Assembly (NCBI GenBank): GCA_903838565.1
Contig: CAILZB010000060.1
Span: 124,001-188,000, forward strand
DNA: 64,000 nt
Source: an uncultured beta proteobacterium
GTDB taxonomy: Bacteria > Pseudomonadota > Gammaproteobacteria > Burkholderiales > Burkholderiaceae_C
Direction: 5' to 3'
Shown here: positions 54,566-64,000 of the stretch, in pieces
How the letters are laid out: each line of letters begins with the position of its first letter
How positions within the stretch are numbered: the stretch's first letter is position 1
Notes under the pieces: generated by a model
The model's input: the letters and a program-made list of their open reading frames with translations, nothing else
What the model was told of the DNA's origin: nothing
The model's database searches: none
Made by a program: the position numbers and the translations under genes

Positions 54566-55855
54566 TCAGCTGCGCACCTCGCCGTTGCCCAGCACCACGT
54601 ATTTCAGCGAGCTCAGGCCCTCGATGCCCACGGGACCGCGGGCATGGAACTTGTCGGTGCTGATGCCGATTTCCGCCCCCAAACCGAATTCAAAGCCATC
54701 GGCAAAGCGCGTGCTGGTGTTGACCATGACGCTGGCCGAATCCACCTCGCGCAGAAAGGCCTGGGCGTGCATGTGGTCGCGCGTGAGGATGGCGTCGGTA
54801 TGGTGCGACGAGTAGCGGTTGATGTGCGCGATGGCCTCATCCACGCCGGCCAGCACCTTGATGTGGATGATGGGCGCCAGGTACTCCTCGTACCAGTCCT
54901 GCTCGGTCGCGTCCACCAGCTTCGCTCCTGCGATGTTGGCGAGTATCGCCCTGGCCTCGGCGTCGCAGCGCATCTCCACGCCCTTGGCCGCGTAGATGGC
55001 GCCGATCAGTGGCAGGAAGGTCGGCGCCAAGCCGCGCGCCACCAGCAGGCCTTCGCTGGCGTTGCACGGGCTGTATTTCTGCGTCTTGGCGTTGTCGGCC
55101 ACGCGCACGGCCATCTCCAGATCGCAGGGGTCGTCGACGTAGGTGTGGCAGTTGCCGTCCAGGTGTTTGATCACCGGCACCTTGGCGTCGCGACTGACGC
55201 GTTCGATCAGGCCCTTGCCGCCGCGCGGAATGATCACGTCCACATACTGCGGCATGGTGATGAGCTGGCCCACGGCTTCGCGGTCCACCGTCGGCACCAG
55301 CTGCACCGCGTCCAGCGGCAAGCCACTGGCCTGTAGCGCCTGGCGCACCAGGGTGGCGAGCGCCTTGTTCGAATCGATCGCCTCGGAGCCGCCGCGCAGG
55401 ATACAGGCGTTGCCGCTCTTGATCGACAGGCTCGCGGCCTCGATCGTGACGTTGGGCCGGCTCTCGTAGATCATGCCGAACACGCCGATGGGGACGCGCA
55501 TCTGCCCCACGCGTATGCCGCTGGGCTGCTGCTTCATGCCGATGATCTCTCCCATCACGTCAGGCATGGCGGCGAGTTGCTCGCAGCCTTGGGCGCAGGT
55601 TTCGATCGCCCTGGCGTCGAGCTTCAGACGGTCCACCAGGGGTGCGGCCAAGCCGGCGGCGACGGCGCGCGCGAGGTCCTTGGCGTTCTCCGACTGCAGG
55701 GCTTGCACATTCGCGCGCAACAGCGCGGCCAGCGCGCGCAGGGCGTTGTTCTTGCTGGCGGTGTCGGCGCGCGCCATCAGCGCGCTCGCCGCCCGCGCCT
55801 GCAGACCCAGGGTCTGCATGAGGTCGGCAATATCGGGGACTTTCATGGGTTTCAT
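54566..55855 (-). CDS. proA: Gamma-glutamyl phosphate reductase
   Basis: A 429-residue NADPH-dependent reductase in proline synthesis. ATG at 55855 (or 55846) gives the normal start; the open frame upstream overlaps holA and is not coding. The ALDH-like cysteine is in [14 protein letters not shown] (about residue 245), and [17 protein letters not shown] and [23 protein letters not shown] are typical. It is the last gene of leuS-lptE-holA-proA. proB is not in the window. Confidence 0.96.
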   Translation of the reverse strand: MKPMKVPDIADLMQTLGLQARAASALMARADTASKNNALRALAALLRANVQALQSENAKDLARAVAAGLAAPLVDRLKLDARAIETCAQGCEQLAAMPDVMGEIIGMKQQPSGIRVGQMRVPIGVFGMIYESRPNVTIEAASLSIKSGNACILRGGSEAIDSNKALATLVRQALQASGLPLDAVQLVPTVDREAVGQLITMPQYVDVIIPRGGKGLIERVSRDAKVPVIKHLDGNCHTYVDDPCDLEMAVRVADNAKTQKYSPCNASEGLLVARGLAPTFLPLIGAIYAAKGVEMRCDAEARAILANIAGAKLVDATEQDWYEEYLAPIIHIKVLAGVDEAIAHINRYSSHHTDAILTRDHMHAQAFLREVDSASVMVNTSTRFADGFEFGLGAEIGISTDKFHARGPVGIEGLSSLKYVVLGNGEVRS

Positions 55856-55908
55856 TGTCGCATGGGCGGGCCTTCGGGCCGCGCCTGGGTCGGGCCTGTT
55901 CGGCAGAG

Positions 55909-56982
55909 TCAGCGCGAGCGAGCGCCAACCGGCTGCAGTGCGCATTCGCGGCACAGCTGCATCGCCAGGCGGTGCAGCGCCTGCCAGCTGCCGCCAGGCC
56001 AGTCGGGCTGTTTCAACCCCTTGACGATGCCGTCGACCAGATGGGCCGAGTGCAGCAGCTGGTCCAGCGCGATGGCGCTCAGCTGGGGCAGGACGCGTTC
56101 GAACAGGCGTTCGCGCGCACCCCAGATGCGCTGCTCGCGCAGCGCCACCGGCAAGGGGCGCCCGGCGCCGATCGCGTCCTTCACGCGTTTGAGCGCGCGG
56201 ATGTCTTCGGACAGCGCGTAGTGCACCAGCACTTCGGCCTCGCCCTCGGCCTGCAGTCCGTCGAGCATGCGCTGCACGCGAGCGCTCTGGCCGGCCAGCA
56301 CGGCCTCGGACAGCTTGAACACGTCGTAGCGCGCCACGTTGAGCACGGCGCTCTCCAGTTGCTCGAAGCTGAGTTCGCCCGGCGGGTACAGCAACGCGAG
56401 CTTCTGGATCTCCTGGAACGCCGCGAGCAGGTTGCCTTCGACCCGATCGGCAAAGAACTGCAGGCTGCGCTGCCCCTCGACACCGGCGGCGACGCGCAGG
56501 CCCAGCGTCTGCAAGCGCTGCGCAATCCACTGCGGCAGCACGGCGCGCTCCACCGGCTCGACGCCAATCGTCACGCCAAAACTTTCCAGTGCGCCGAACC
56601 AGGCGCCGGTCCTGGTGGCCTTGTCCAGCCGCGGCAGAATCACCACCGTGACCGTGTCTTCGTTGCCCTGCGCCGCCTGCGCCAGCTGCTGGATCGCGGG
56701 GCTGCCTTCCTTGCCGGGCTTGCCCGAAGGGATGCGCACTTCGATGATCTGCTTGTCTGCAAACAGGCTCAAGGACCCCGCGGCGGCCAGCACCTCGCTC
56801 CAGTCGAAGTGGGCCCCGGCGACGGTGTGCGAGCTGCGCTCGGTATAACCCTGCGAACGCGCCGCGGCGCGAATCGCGTCCACCGCCTCCTGCACCAGCA
56901 AAGTCTCGTCGCCGTACACGGTGTAGAGCGAGCGCAGGCCCTTTTGCAGGTGCGCTGCGAGTTGCGCCGGGGCGAGTTGCAT
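55909..56982 (-). CDS. holA: DNA polymerase III subunit delta
   Basis: A 357-residue clamp-loader subunit. The AAA+-like N domain begins [23 protein letters not shown], and the middle has [16 protein letters not shown], lacking a functional P-loop as in all HolA. The C-terminal collar is helical. Its ATG overlaps the lptE stop by 1 bp (56982). Order lptE-holA is the usual one in proteobacteria. Confidence 0.93.
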   Translation of the reverse strand: MQLAPAQLAAHLQKGLRSLYTVYGDETLLVQEAVDAIRAAARSQGYTERSSHTVAGAHFDWSEVLAAAGSLSLFADKQIIEVRIPSGKPGKEGSPAIQQLAQAAQGNEDTVTVVILPRLDKATRTGAWFGALESFGVTIGVEPVERAVLPQWIAQRLQTLGLRVAAGVEGQRSLQFFADRVEGNLLAAFQEIQKLALLYPPGELSFEQLESAVLNVARYDVFKLSEAVLAGQSARVQRMLDGLQAEGEAEVLVHYALSEDIRALKRVKDAIGAGRPLPVALREQRIWGARERLFERVLPQLSAIALDQLLHSAHLVDGIVKGLKQPDWPGGSWQALHRLAMQLCRECALQPVGARSR

Positions 56983-57539
56983 CAGAGCGTCTTCACCGCC
57001 GCGAGGCGCCGCATCACCTGCTGCACGACGTCGGACTGCATGTCGCGGTAGAGCAGGCTTTCTTCGGCTTCCTTGCCCAGCGCCGCAGACTCGCTGTAAC
57101 TCAGGTCGCGCTGCTGCGAGATTTCAGTGACGGGAATCAGCTCATGTCCGTCGGGTGTGCGCAGCCGGAACCTGATGCGCAGGCGCAATTGAAATTCCAG
57201 CACCTGCCCCGCTGGGCTGGAACCCATCACCACCTTCTCGCGCTGATCCGCCAACACCTCGAGCACTACTTGTGCGCTGTCGATCTTCCTGGCGTCGGTG
57301 ATGACCTGGACCTTGCCGTTGGCGGCGATGCTGCGCTTGAGCGCCAGGCCCAGAGCCGACTGCTCGCCCACCACCAGGGAGATCGAGCTGAAGGCGAAGT
57401 CGGGCGTCCCGCGCAAGGCGAAACCGCAGCCCGAGAGCAACGCTGCAGAAGCCAGGGCGAGAAGAAGGTGGCGCCGCCGTCCCGACGGGGCAGTGACAAG
57501 CCCCGGGACGAGTGACAGCGAGGAACGCAGGGGGGTCAT
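56982..57539 (-). CDS. lptE: LPS-assembly lipoprotein LptE
   Basis: A 185-residue outer-membrane lipoprotein that plugs LptD. Lipobox LLSGC (residue about 38) precedes the family start [17 protein letters not shown], and the C-terminal [18 protein letters not shown] is typical. ATG at 57539 is 4 bp after the leuS stop. The first 15-20 residues before the signal peptide are encoded by a dispersed 39-bp repeat, so the N terminus is longer than usual. Confidence 0.9.
   Translation of the reverse strand: MTPLRSSLSLVPGLVTAPSGRRRHLLLALASAALLSGCGFALRGTPDFAFSSISLVVGEQSALGLALKRSIAANGKVQVITDARKIDSAQVVLEVLADQREKVVMGSSPAGQVLEFQLRLRIRFRLRTPDGHELIPVTEISQQRDLSYSESAALGKEAEESLLYRDMQSDVVQQVMRRLAAVKTL
57490..57528. 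repeat. 39-bp dispersed repeat, copy 2 (inside lptE)
   Basis: Reverse complement of 9981-10019 at 36 of 39 positions. It lies within the first codons of lptE. Confidence 0.7.
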
Positions 57540-57543
57540 GTAC

Positions 57544-60240
57544 TCAGACCACCACGTTCACCAGCCGGCCCGGCACCACCACCACCTTCTTCACCGGCGC
57601 GCCCTGCGCGAACAGCGCCACCGCCTCGTGCTGCAACGCCGCCTGCTCGATCGCTTCGCGCGTGGCCTGCGCAGCCACGCGCACCGAGCCGCGCAGCTTG
57701 CCGTTGACCTGGAGCATGAGCTCGATCTCATCCTGCTGCAGGGCGGCTTCATCCACCTTGGGCCAGGGCGCATCGAGCAGGTCGCCGAACGGCAGCACAT
57801 AACCCAACTCCTGCCACAGCGCATGCGCGATGTGCGGCGTGGCCGGGTACAGGCAGCGCAGCAGGATGCCGAAGCCCTCGTACAGCGCTACGGTCGCGCC
57901 GGCCGAATCGGCCGCCTTGAAATCGTCCAATGCGTTCAACAACTTCATGGCGCCGGAAACCACGGTGTTGTACTGCATGCGCTGGTAGTCGTAGTCGATC
58001 TGCTTGAGCACGGTGTGCACTTCCAGCCGCAGCGCCTTGGTTTCCTTGCCGAAAGAGATGTCCTGCAAACGGCTGGCGCCGGCCACGCTGGCGTCGGCCG
58101 CCACCGCGTCGATGGCCTTGAGCTTCACGCCGAAGTTCCACACGCGGCGCAGGAAGCGGTACGACCCTTCCACGGCCGCGTCGTTCCACTCCAGCGTGGC
58201 CTCGGGCGGCGCGGTGAACATGGTGTACAGGCGCGCGGTGTCGGCGCCGTACTTGCCGATCAGATCCTGCGGATCGACGCCGTTGTTCTTGCTCTTGCTC
58301 ATCGTGCCCACGCCTTCGTAGGTGATGAGCGTGCCCGCGGGCAGGTCGCCCTTGGCTTCTTTCAGTTGGGCACCGGTCACCTTGCCGGCAGCGTCGTGCT
58401 GGTCTTCGACTTCGGCCGGCCAGAAATACTCGACGCCGCCCTTGTCGCTCTTGCGCGAATAGATGTGGTTCAGCACCATGCCCTGTGTCAGCAGTTTGGT
58501 GAAAGGTTCGTCGATCTTGATGAGACCGAGGTCGCGCATCACCTTGGTCCAGAAGCGCGCGTACAGCAGGTGCAGGATGGCGTGCTCGATGCCGCCGATG
58601 TACTGGTCCATCGGCATCCAGTAATCGGCCCCGCCCGCCACCATTTTCTCGGCGTTGGTCGGATCGCAATAGCGCATGAAGTACCAGGACGAATCGACAA
58701 AGGTGTCCATGGTGTCGGTCTCGCGGCGCGCCGCCTTGCCGCAGACCGGGCAGGTCACGCCGGCGTGAAAACCTTCGTGCTTGTGCAGCGGATTGCCGGA
58801 GCCGTCGGGGATGCAGTCCAGCGGCAGCACCACCGGCAGATCCTTCTCGGGCACGGGCACGGCGCCGTGCTCATCGCAGTGGATGATGGGGATGGGTGTG
58901 CCCCAGTAGCGCTGGCGCGAAACGCCCCAGTCGCGCAGCCGCCAGGTGATCTTCTTCTCGCCCAGACCCTTCGCGGCGAGATCGGCGGCAACCGCATCGA
59001 CGCAGGCCTTGAACGACAGCCCGTCGTACTTGCCCGAATGGACGGCGACGCCGGCACCCTTCTCCGCGTACCAGTCAGCCCAGGCGGTGGTATCGAAGGA
59101 TTGAGCGTCGAGCGCCACCACCTGCCTGATCGCAAGGTCGTATTTCAATGCAAACGCGAAGTCGCGCTCGTCGTGCGCCGGCACGCCCATGACAGCGCCG
59201 TCGCCGTAGCTCATCAGCACGTAGTTGCCGACCCAGACCGCGACCTTGTCGCCGGTGAGCGGGTGCGTCACGAACAAGCCCGTGGCCATGCCCTTCTTTT
59301 CCTGGGTCGCGAGCTCGGCTTCGGTGGTGCCGCCCCTGCCACACTCCTCGATGAAAGCCGCCAGCGCGGGGTTGCTGGCCGCCGCGTGCTGGGCCAAGGG
59401 ATGCTCCGGCGCCACGGCGCAGAAGGTGACTCCCATGATGGTGTCCACGCGCGTGGTGAACACGTACATGCGACCGTCGCCGATCAACGCGCCGGCCGTG
59501 TCGCGGATCTCGTGCGGGAAGGCGAAGCGCACGCCCTCGCTCTTGCCAATCCAGTTTTCCTGCATCAGCTTGACGCGCTCGGGCCAGCCCGGCAGACCGT
59601 TTTGTACCTGGTCCAGCAACTCGGGCGCGTAGGCGGTGATCTTCAGGTAGTAACCCGGGATTTCGCGCTTCTCCACGGTCGCACCGGTGCGCCAGCCCTT
59701 GCCGTCGATCACCTGCTCGTTCGCCAGCACGGTCTGGTCCACCGGGTCCCAGTTCACGACCTGGGTCTTGCGGTAGGCGATGCCCTTCTCCAGCATCTTA
59801 AGGAACAGCCACTGGTTCCACTTGTAGTACTCGGGCGTGCAGGTCGCGACCTCGCGGCTCCAGTCGATGGCCAGGCCCATGCCCTGCATCTGCTGCTTCA
59901 TGTAGGCGATGTTCTCGAACGTCCACTTGGCCGGCGGCACGCCGTTCTTCAGGGCGGCGTTTTCCGCCGGCAGGCCAAAGGCGTCCCAGCCCATGGGCAT
60001 GAGCACGTTGTAGCCCTGCGTGCGCAGCTGGCGCGTGAGCATGTCATTGATGGTGTAGTTGCGCACGTGCCCCATGTGCAGCTTGCCGCTGGGGTAGGGC
60101 AGCATGGAGCAGGCGTAGAACTTCTTCTTCGGCTGGCCGTTGGCGTCAAGCGCGTTTTCCGTGACGCGGTAGGCGTCGATGGCGGTCCAGTGGCTGTGCG
60201 CGGCGCGCTCAACTTCGGCGGGGGTGTATTTGTCTTGCAT
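57544..60240 (-). CDS. leuS: Leucyl-tRNA synthetase
   Basis: An 898-residue class I synthetase. The HIGH motif is [17 protein letters not shown] (about residue 49), the zinc-binding region is [28 protein letters not shown], and KMSKS appears as [12 protein letters not shown]. An editing domain lies between them (GTMCPA-like [20 protein letters not shown]). It is the first gene of an operon with lptE, holA and proA, and is divergent from alaX with an 89-bp gap. Confidence 0.98.
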   Translation of the reverse strand: MQDKYTPAEVERAAHSHWTAIDAYRVTENALDANGQPKKKFYACSMLPYPSGKLHMGHVRNYTINDMLTRQLRTQGYNVLMPMGWDAFGLPAENAALKNGVPPAKWTFENIAYMKQQMQGMGLAIDWSREVATCTPEYYKWNQWLFLKMLEKGIAYRKTQVVNWDPVDQTVLANEQVIDGKGWRTGATVEKREIPGYYLKITAYAPELLDQVQNGLPGWPERVKLMQENWIGKSEGVRFAFPHEIRDTAGALIGDGRMYVFTTRVDTIMGVTFCAVAPEHPLAQHAAASNPALAAFIEECGRGGTTEAELATQEKKGMATGLFVTHPLTGDKVAVWVGNYVLMSYGDGAVMGVPAHDERDFAFALKYDLAIRQVVALDAQSFDTTAWADWYAEKGAGVAVHSGKYDGLSFKACVDAVAADLAAKGLGEKKITWRLRDWGVSRQRYWGTPIPIIHCDEHGAVPVPEKDLPVVLPLDCIPDGSGNPLHKHEGFHAGVTCPVCGKAARRETDTMDTFVDSSWYFMRYCDPTNAEKMVAGGADYWMPMDQYIGGIEHAILHLLYARFWTKVMRDLGLIKIDEPFTKLLTQGMVLNHIYSRKSDKGGVEYFWPAEVEDQHDAAGKVTGAQLKEAKGDLPAGTLITYEGVGTMSKSKNNGVDPQDLIGKYGADTARLYTMFTAPPEATLEWNDAAVEGSYRFLRRVWNFGVKLKAIDAVAADASVAGASRLQDISFGKETKALRLEVHTVLKQIDYDYQRMQYNTVVSGAMKLLNALDDFKAADSAGATVALYEGFGILLRCLYPATPHIAHALWQELGYVLPFGDLLDAPWPKVDEAALQQDEIELMLQVNGKLRGSVRVAAQATREAIEQAALQHEAVALFAQGAPVKKVVVVPGRLVNVVV

Positions 60241-60329
60241 AGGGAGGAGTTGCGTACGGTTTGTCGCTTGGGCTGATTTTAGGCGGTGCGCGAACGCCCA
60301 AGCTGCCCGGCACCGCTATCATGCGACGC

Positions 60330-61097
60330 ATGACACAAGACCTCTTTCGTCTGGACGCCTACCTTGGCGAATGCAGCGCCACCGTGAGCGCCATCAGCGA
60401 GCAGGGCATCGCTTTGGACCGCACCGTGTTTTACCCGCTGGGCGGTGGCCAGGCGGGCGACGCGGGCGTGCTGGTGCTGGCAGACGGCACGGAAATCTCC
60501 ATTGCCGACACGCGCAAGGGCAAGGATGACACCGGGCAGTTCACCAGCGATATCTTCCATGTCCCGGCCTTGCCCGCGGACGCAAGCTTATCGATCCAGG
60601 CCTTCTGCGAACAACGCGGCCTGAAGCTGGGCGACAGCGTGACGGCCCGCATCGACTGGGAGCGCCGCCACCGGTTGATGCGCTTTCACACCACCACGCA
60701 TCTGCTGTGCCACCTGGTGCCGCAACTGGTGAACGGCTGCTCCATCACGCCCGACTATGCGCGCCTGGACTTCAACATGACCGATCCGCTGGACAAGGAA
60801 GCACTGAGCGCCGGCATTGCGAGGCTGGTAGCCGCAGCGCAAGCGGTCACGGTAGGCAGCATCACCGATGAAGAACTGGACGCGAATCCGGCGCTGGTGA
60901 AAAGCATGTCGGTGCAGCCGCCGCGCGGCAGCGGCCGCGTCCGCACCATCAGAATTGGACAAACCGAGCTCATCGATTTTCAGCCCTGTGGCGGCACGCA
61001 CGTGGCCAATACGTCGGAGATTGGCGCCGTGGTGGTGACGAAGATCGAGAAGAAGAGCGCGACCACGAGGCGTGTCGTGCTGGGGTTTGCTTCCTGA
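60330..61097 (+). CDS. alaX: Alanyl-tRNA editing protein AlaX
   Basis: A 255-residue free editing enzyme that removes Ser (or Gly) from misacylated tRNA-Ala. The metal-binding HxxxH is RFHTTTHLL and CxxxH is PCGGTHVANT. The N-terminal part has RTVFYPLGGGQAGDAG, like the AlaRS C-terminal region. ATG at 60330 is preferred; 60321 is also in frame. It lies on the opposite strand between leuS and exbD, which are adjacent in many related genomes. Confidence 0.92.
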   Translation: MTQDLFRLDAYLGECSATVSAISEQGIALDRTVFYPLGGGQAGDAGVLVLADGTEISIADTRKGKDDTGQFTSDIFHVPALPADASLSIQAFCEQRGLKLGDSVTARIDWERRHRLMRFHTTTHLLCHLVPQLVNGCSITPDYARLDFNMTDPLDKEALSAGIARLVAAAQAVTVGSITDEELDANPALVKSMSVQPPRGSGRVRTIRIGQTELIDFQPCGGTHVANTSEIGAVVVTKIEKKSATTRRVVLGFAS

Positions 61098-61100
61098 AAC

Positions 61101-61141
61101 TTTGCGGGACAGACCACGGCGAAGCGTGCTGTGTCCTCAAC
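61101..61141. repeat. Hairpin repeat family, copy C
   Basis: GGACA ... TGTCC outer pairs and CACG-G-C-GAA-GC-GTG inner stem. It shares TTGCGGGACAGACCA with copy A, but the inner stem differs while remaining paired (CAC/GTG in place of AGTT/AACT). Confidence 0.65.
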
Positions 61142-61209
61142 GGATCGAGCTGGAACGCTTTTCAGAGGCTGATTGAATGCCCGTGTTGCACTCGCGCTGA
61201 CCCCGCATT

Positions 61210-61293
61210 CCAGCCGAAGTTGGGGTACGCGCTTGGCGCGATTTCAAAAAGCGAAGCGTATGAGCGCCGGGCGTATATCCCAGCTTCGGCTGG
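61210..61293. repeat. 84-bp hairpin with CCAGCCGAAG / CTTCGGCTGG ends
   Basis: CCAGCCGAAG (61210-61219) is inverted at 61284-61293, and further partial pairing continues inward (TTGGGGTACGC against GCGTATATCCCAG). It lies between alaX and the exbD stop, in the 235-bp gap 61098-61332 that holds no gene. This is a REP/BIME-type element or an inactive mobile remnant. Confidence 0.6.
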
Positions 61294-61332
61294 CGCGCAC
61301 CCACGACGCCTGAACCGAACGGCTCGACAACG

Positions 61333-61767
61333 TCAATTCGGCTTGGCGTCCGCCGCCTTCGCATCCGCCACGAAGCCGATGCGGTTCAATCCCGCCTTTT
61401 GCGCCACACCCATGACCTCCACCACACGGCCGTAGGGAACGGCTTCGTCGGCGCGCAGTTGCACTTCGGTGTCGGGGTTTTGCTTGGCGGTTTGCGCCAG
61501 GCTCTGGGCCAGCAGTTCCAGCGTGATCGGCTGGTCCTGCAAAAAGGTCTGGCCGGCCTTATCCACCACGAGGGTGACGAACTTGGGTTCTTCCATGGGC
61601 TTGGCGGCGTCGGTCTTGGGCAGGTCCAGGCGGATGGAACTGGCCAGCAGCGGCGCGGTGATGATGAAGATCACCACCAGCACCAGCATCACATCCACCA
61701 GTGGCGTGACGTTGATGTCGCTGAAGGGCGCGGCGTTCTTGGAGCGTTCGAAGCGGCCAAAAGACAT
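61333..61767 (-). CDS. exbD: Biopolymer transport protein ExbD
   Basis: A 144-residue single-helix protein of the ExbD/TolR family. The proton-path Asp lies in TPLVDVMLVLVVIFIITAPLL (about residue 25). The periplasmic domain follows. With ExbB it forms the proton-driven motor for TonB, or the TolQR-like one. ExbB is 19 bp upstream. Confidence 0.93.
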   Translation of the reverse strand: MSFGRFERSKNAAPFSDINVTPLVDVMLVLVVIFIITAPLLASSIRLDLPKTDAAKPMEEPKFVTLVVDKAGQTFLQDQPITLELLAQSLAQTAKQNPDTEVQLRADEAVPYGRVVEVMGVAQKAGLNRIGFVADAKAADAKPN

Positions 61768-61786
61768 CGCTCAGCCTTGCGCGGAA

Positions 61787-62446
61787 TCAGTTCGCGGAAC
61801 CGGACCGTGGCTCGTCCGCCAGCAGGTCCAGCAGGTCGCGTGCAAAGCCTTCCAGATCGGCTTCGATGCGGCCGATGCCGCGCCCCAACACGTTGTACGC
61901 GAGCACCGCCGGAATCGCCACGGCCAGGCCGGCTGCGGTCATCAGCAGGGACTCGCCCACGGGTCCGGAAATCTTCTCGATCGTGATCTGGGCCGAGCCC
62001 GTCAGGCCCACGAGCGCGTGGTAGATGCCCCAGACGGTTCCCAGCAGGCCGACAAAGGGCGCGGTCGCGCCCACGGTGGCGAGCAGCACCTGGCCAAACT
62101 GGAGCTTGTGCAGCACCGCGTGCAGGGCGTCGCGCAGGCCGCGCGTCAATTGCTGGGCCTTGTTGCCAGCGCCGCCCAGGGTGGCGCTGGCCTGCAGCTG
62201 GGTCGCGGTGATGAGCGGCAGCACCAGGGATTCACGATCAAAGGCAGCCACCTTGACGTGTGCGTCTTCCATCGAGGCGGCTTGCCAGAAGGCCGCCGTG
62301 CAGCGGGCGACGTCGCCCAGGGCGCGCCTGAGCAGCCAGCCCTTCCAGAAGATGACGACCCAGCTGGCGACCGACATCAGCAACAGCAGGGCAGCCACCA
62401 CTTTGGTCAGCGCGTCACCCTGCGAGAAAAGTTGCGTCATGTTCAT
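61787..62446 (-). CDS. exbB: MotA/TolQ/ExbB proton channel protein ExbB
   Basis: A 219-residue protein with three helices. The N-terminal helix is KVVAALLLLMSVASWVVIFWKGWLL. The conserved channel helices are QVLLATVGATAPFVGLLGTVWGIYHALV and GESLLMTAAGLAVAIPAVLAYNVLGRGI. It pairs with ExbD and forms the five-subunit channel of the TonB energising complex. Confidence 0.94.
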   Translation of the reverse strand: MNMTQLFSQGDALTKVVAALLLLMSVASWVVIFWKGWLLRRALGDVARCTAAFWQAASMEDAHVKVAAFDRESLVLPLITATQLQASATLGGAGNKAQQLTRGLRDALHAVLHKLQFGQVLLATVGATAPFVGLLGTVWGIYHALVGLTGSAQITIEKISGPVGESLLMTAAGLAVAIPAVLAYNVLGRGIGRIEADLEGFARDLLDLLADEPRSGSAN

Positions 62447-62510
62447 GCCAGTTCTCCTGACAGGCCGCCCCGAACTGCGTGGCGGGCCGCGAACGAAGCG
62501 AGCGTGGGGG

Positions 62511-63341
62511 TCATTTCAAGCCCAGTACGTCAAACATGTCATACAGCCCCTGCTTTTTGCCAGAGAGAAAGCGCACGGCGCGCAGGCTGCCTTGCGCATA
62601 GGTGGCGCGGCTGCTGGACTTGTGCGTGATCTCGATGCGCTCGCCGGTCCCCGCGAAAAGGACGGTGTGGTCACCCACGATGTCGCCGCCGCGGATGGTG
62701 GCAAATCCGATGGATGAAGGGTCGCGTTCGCCGGTGACGCCCTCGCGCGCATAGACGGCGCAGTCCTTCAGGTTGCGGCCCAGCGCGTCGGCGATGACCT
62801 CGCCCATCTTCAGCGCCGTGCCCGAGGGCGCATCGACCTTGTGCCGGTGGTGCGCCTCGATGATTTCGATGTCGTAACCGGTGGACAGCGCCTTGGCAGC
62901 GAGTTCCAGCAGCTTCAGCGTGACATTCACGCCCACGCTCATGTTGGGCGCCATCACGATGGCGATGTCCTTGGCGGCCGCGGCGATCTCGGCCTTTTGT
63001 TCTTCGCTGAATCCGGTGGTTCCGATGACCGCGTTCACGCCCAGCGCGCGGCATTGGCGCAGGTGCGCCAGCGTGCCTTCGGGGCGGGTGAAATCGATCA
63101 GGACCCTTGCGTCTTTCAAACCCTGCTGCAGGTCCGAGGTGATCAGTACGCCGCTGCTGGCACCCAGAAATGCCGCCGCATCCGAACCGATGGAGGCGCT
63201 GCCGGCCAGGTCCAGCGCGCCGGCCAGAGCGCAATCGTCGCTGGCGCGGATGGCCTCGATCAGCATCTGGCCCATGCGCCCGCTGGCGCCGCAAACGGCG
63301 ACCGGGTTGCGCGCTGGCGAATTCACGGAAATGCCGCTCAT
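62511..63341 (-). CDS. dapB: 4-hydroxy-tetrahydrodipicolinate reductase
   Basis: A 276-residue NAD(P)H reductase in lysine and diaminopimelate synthesis. The nucleotide loop is [18 protein letters not shown], the substrate motif is [24 protein letters not shown] (about residue 155), and GTTGF and MSVGVNV are present. The short gap to exbB (62447-62510) contains a TGACCCCCacgctcg stretch like the ends of other repeats in the window. It is 19 bp downstream of bamE. Confidence 0.97.
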   Translation of the reverse strand: MSGISVNSPARNPVAVCGASGRMGQMLIEAIRASDDCALAGALDLAGSASIGSDAAAFLGASSGVLITSDLQQGLKDARVLIDFTRPEGTLAHLRQCRALGVNAVIGTTGFSEEQKAEIAAAAKDIAIVMAPNMSVGVNVTLKLLELAAKALSTGYDIEIIEAHHRHKVDAPSGTALKMGEVIADALGRNLKDCAVYAREGVTGERDPSSIGFATIRGGDIVGDHTVLFAGTGERIEITHKSSSRATYAQGSLRAVRFLSGKKQGLYDMFDVLGLK

Positions 63342-63360
63342 GTTCTGCTCCCTGGTGTCA

Positions 63361-63909
63361 TCAGCGTGCCGGCGCTTCCAGCGGCGGATAGCTGACGGGC
63401 AGGGGCGGGAGTTCGGCCTCCTTGGGCTGTGTTGCTGCCGGTAGCGCGAACGCCTTCAGGCTCTCGGGGGACGCTTCCAGCAGGGGCGGCGTGACGACCG
63501 GGCGCGCAACGTCCAGGCTCGCGACGAACTCGGCCTCGGTGGGCATGGGATCGCTTTGGAAGCGCTCCATCACATCGCCCTTGAAATACACCGTGAGCCG
63601 GCGAGATTGCGTGTGCACGCCCTTGCGCCGCAGCGTGAAGGCATAGTCCCAGCGCTCGCCGCGAAAAATGCTGGTGATCATGGGCGTGCCCAGCAGGTCG
63701 CGCACCTGGGCCCGGCTCATCCCCTCCTTGAGCAGCTGCACCTGTTCGCTGGCGACAAAGTTGCCTTGCACCACCTCCACCTTGTAAGGGGTGAAGATTT
63801 CGGCGCTGGTCACGTTGGGCAGATTGCTCAGACTGAATCCGCTGCAACCGCACAGGGCAGCGGCGAGAAACGAAGCCAGCAGGGCGCGGCCAGAAACAGG
63901 AACGGGCAT
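63361..63909 (-). CDS. bamE: Outer membrane protein assembly factor BamE (OmlA)
   Basis: A 182-residue outer-membrane lipoprotein of the BAM complex. The start at 63909 gives the lipobox LCGC (residue about 22); an upstream ATG at 63939 has a better AAGG site and would add ten residues. The BamE fold is seen in [30 protein letters not shown] Pro-rich C-terminal tail of about 70 residues exceeds the E. coli protein (113) and is common in betaproteobacteria. A divergent fur gene is usual next, outside the window. Confidence 0.92.
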   Translation of the reverse strand: MPVPVSGRALLASFLAAALCGCSGFSLSNLPNVTSAEIFTPYKVEVVQGNFVASEQVQLLKEGMSRAQVRDLLGTPMITSIFRGERWDYAFTLRRKGVHTQSRRLTVYFKGDVMERFQSDPMPTEAEFVASLDVARPVVTPPLLEASPESLKAFALPAATQPKEAELPPLPVSYPPLEAPAR

Positions 63910-64000
63910 GATGAAACCGGTAGCTATATGATCGGCCATTGTAGCCTTGAGACCCGAACCCGCCAGGGCCCCGGGTGATCCAGGCAAGCGCCGAGCCTCC

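Noticed and set aside
57298-60276. 992-codon open frame opposite leuS
   Set aside because: Shadow of leuS, which has all synthetase motifs.

Overview
The window is chromosomal DNA from a GC-rich betaproteobacterium, most likely order Burkholderiales and a Comamonadaceae-type genome. The evidence is the pilT-pilU pair beside a YggS-type gene, the bamE-dapB-exbB-exbD / leuS-lptE-holA-proA block, a Thiobacillus/Neisseria-type glutamate-cysteine ligase, a polyhydroxyalkanoate-granule gene, and short dispersed palindromes typical of that family. I saw no rRNA, tRNA, transposase, integrase or CRISPR array. Coding density is very high. Only one gene-free stretch exceeds 300 bp (46892-47205), and it holds a sigma-54 promoter and a large dyad.

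Layout. 1-8514: end of psd, purT, a lipid-storage group (wax ester synthase/DGAT, acyl-CoA-binding protein, family III CoA-transferase, PHA-system protein), a lipoprotein aminopeptidase, ilvE, a zinc-finger protein and a heptosyltransferase. 8595-13180: an orphan amino-acid-type binding protein, a CpxAR/RstAB-like two-component system with a Cpx-like box and a 10-base homopolymer in the kinase gene, and a diguanylate cyclase. 13270-19214: YggS, PilT, PilU, a beta-hydroxyacid dehydrogenase, a DiaA-DolP-like pair and an unrecognised small protein. 19215-25404: malate synthase G with a HAD dehalogenase and a divergent LysR regulator, then a YdjC-type deacetylase facing a GT2-GtrA pair (possible amino-sugar lipid modification). 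25464-36945: a solitary TRAP binding protein fused by overlap to a GGDEF-EAL enzyme, a classical gshA, a bufferin-type metallophore precursor (BufA1/DUF2282) with DoxX and a candidate ECF promoter, another GGDEF-EAL protein, and a CheB-CheR-PAS gene broken by an in-frame TAA.

36972-39923 is the most interesting locus: a compact operon of TlpA-like thioredoxin, DUF4266 lipoprotein, DUF3570 beta-barrel and ApbE flavin transferase. The DUF3570 protein carries a DxxSGAT motif, the ApbE modification signal of NqrC/RnfG, so this looks like an extracytosolic flavinylation system at the outer membrane. 39996-49261: a fused CoA-transferase, an MFS pump, a secreted unknown, a glutamine amidotransferase and an acetaldehyde module (sigma-54 activator, aldehyde dehydrogenase, DUF779). 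49361-54477: ModA, GshB, Kup and a second, non-homologous glutamate-cysteine ligase. 54566-63909: the conserved proA-holA-lptE-leuS and exbD-exbB-dapB-bamE block, interrupted by alaX and two repeat hairpins.

Short repeats recur between genes: a hairpin family with three copies (48738-48790, 53115-53165, 61101-61141), a TTGGGGTCAG / CTGACCCCAA family, and a 39-bp repeat, one copy of which encodes the N terminus of LptE.
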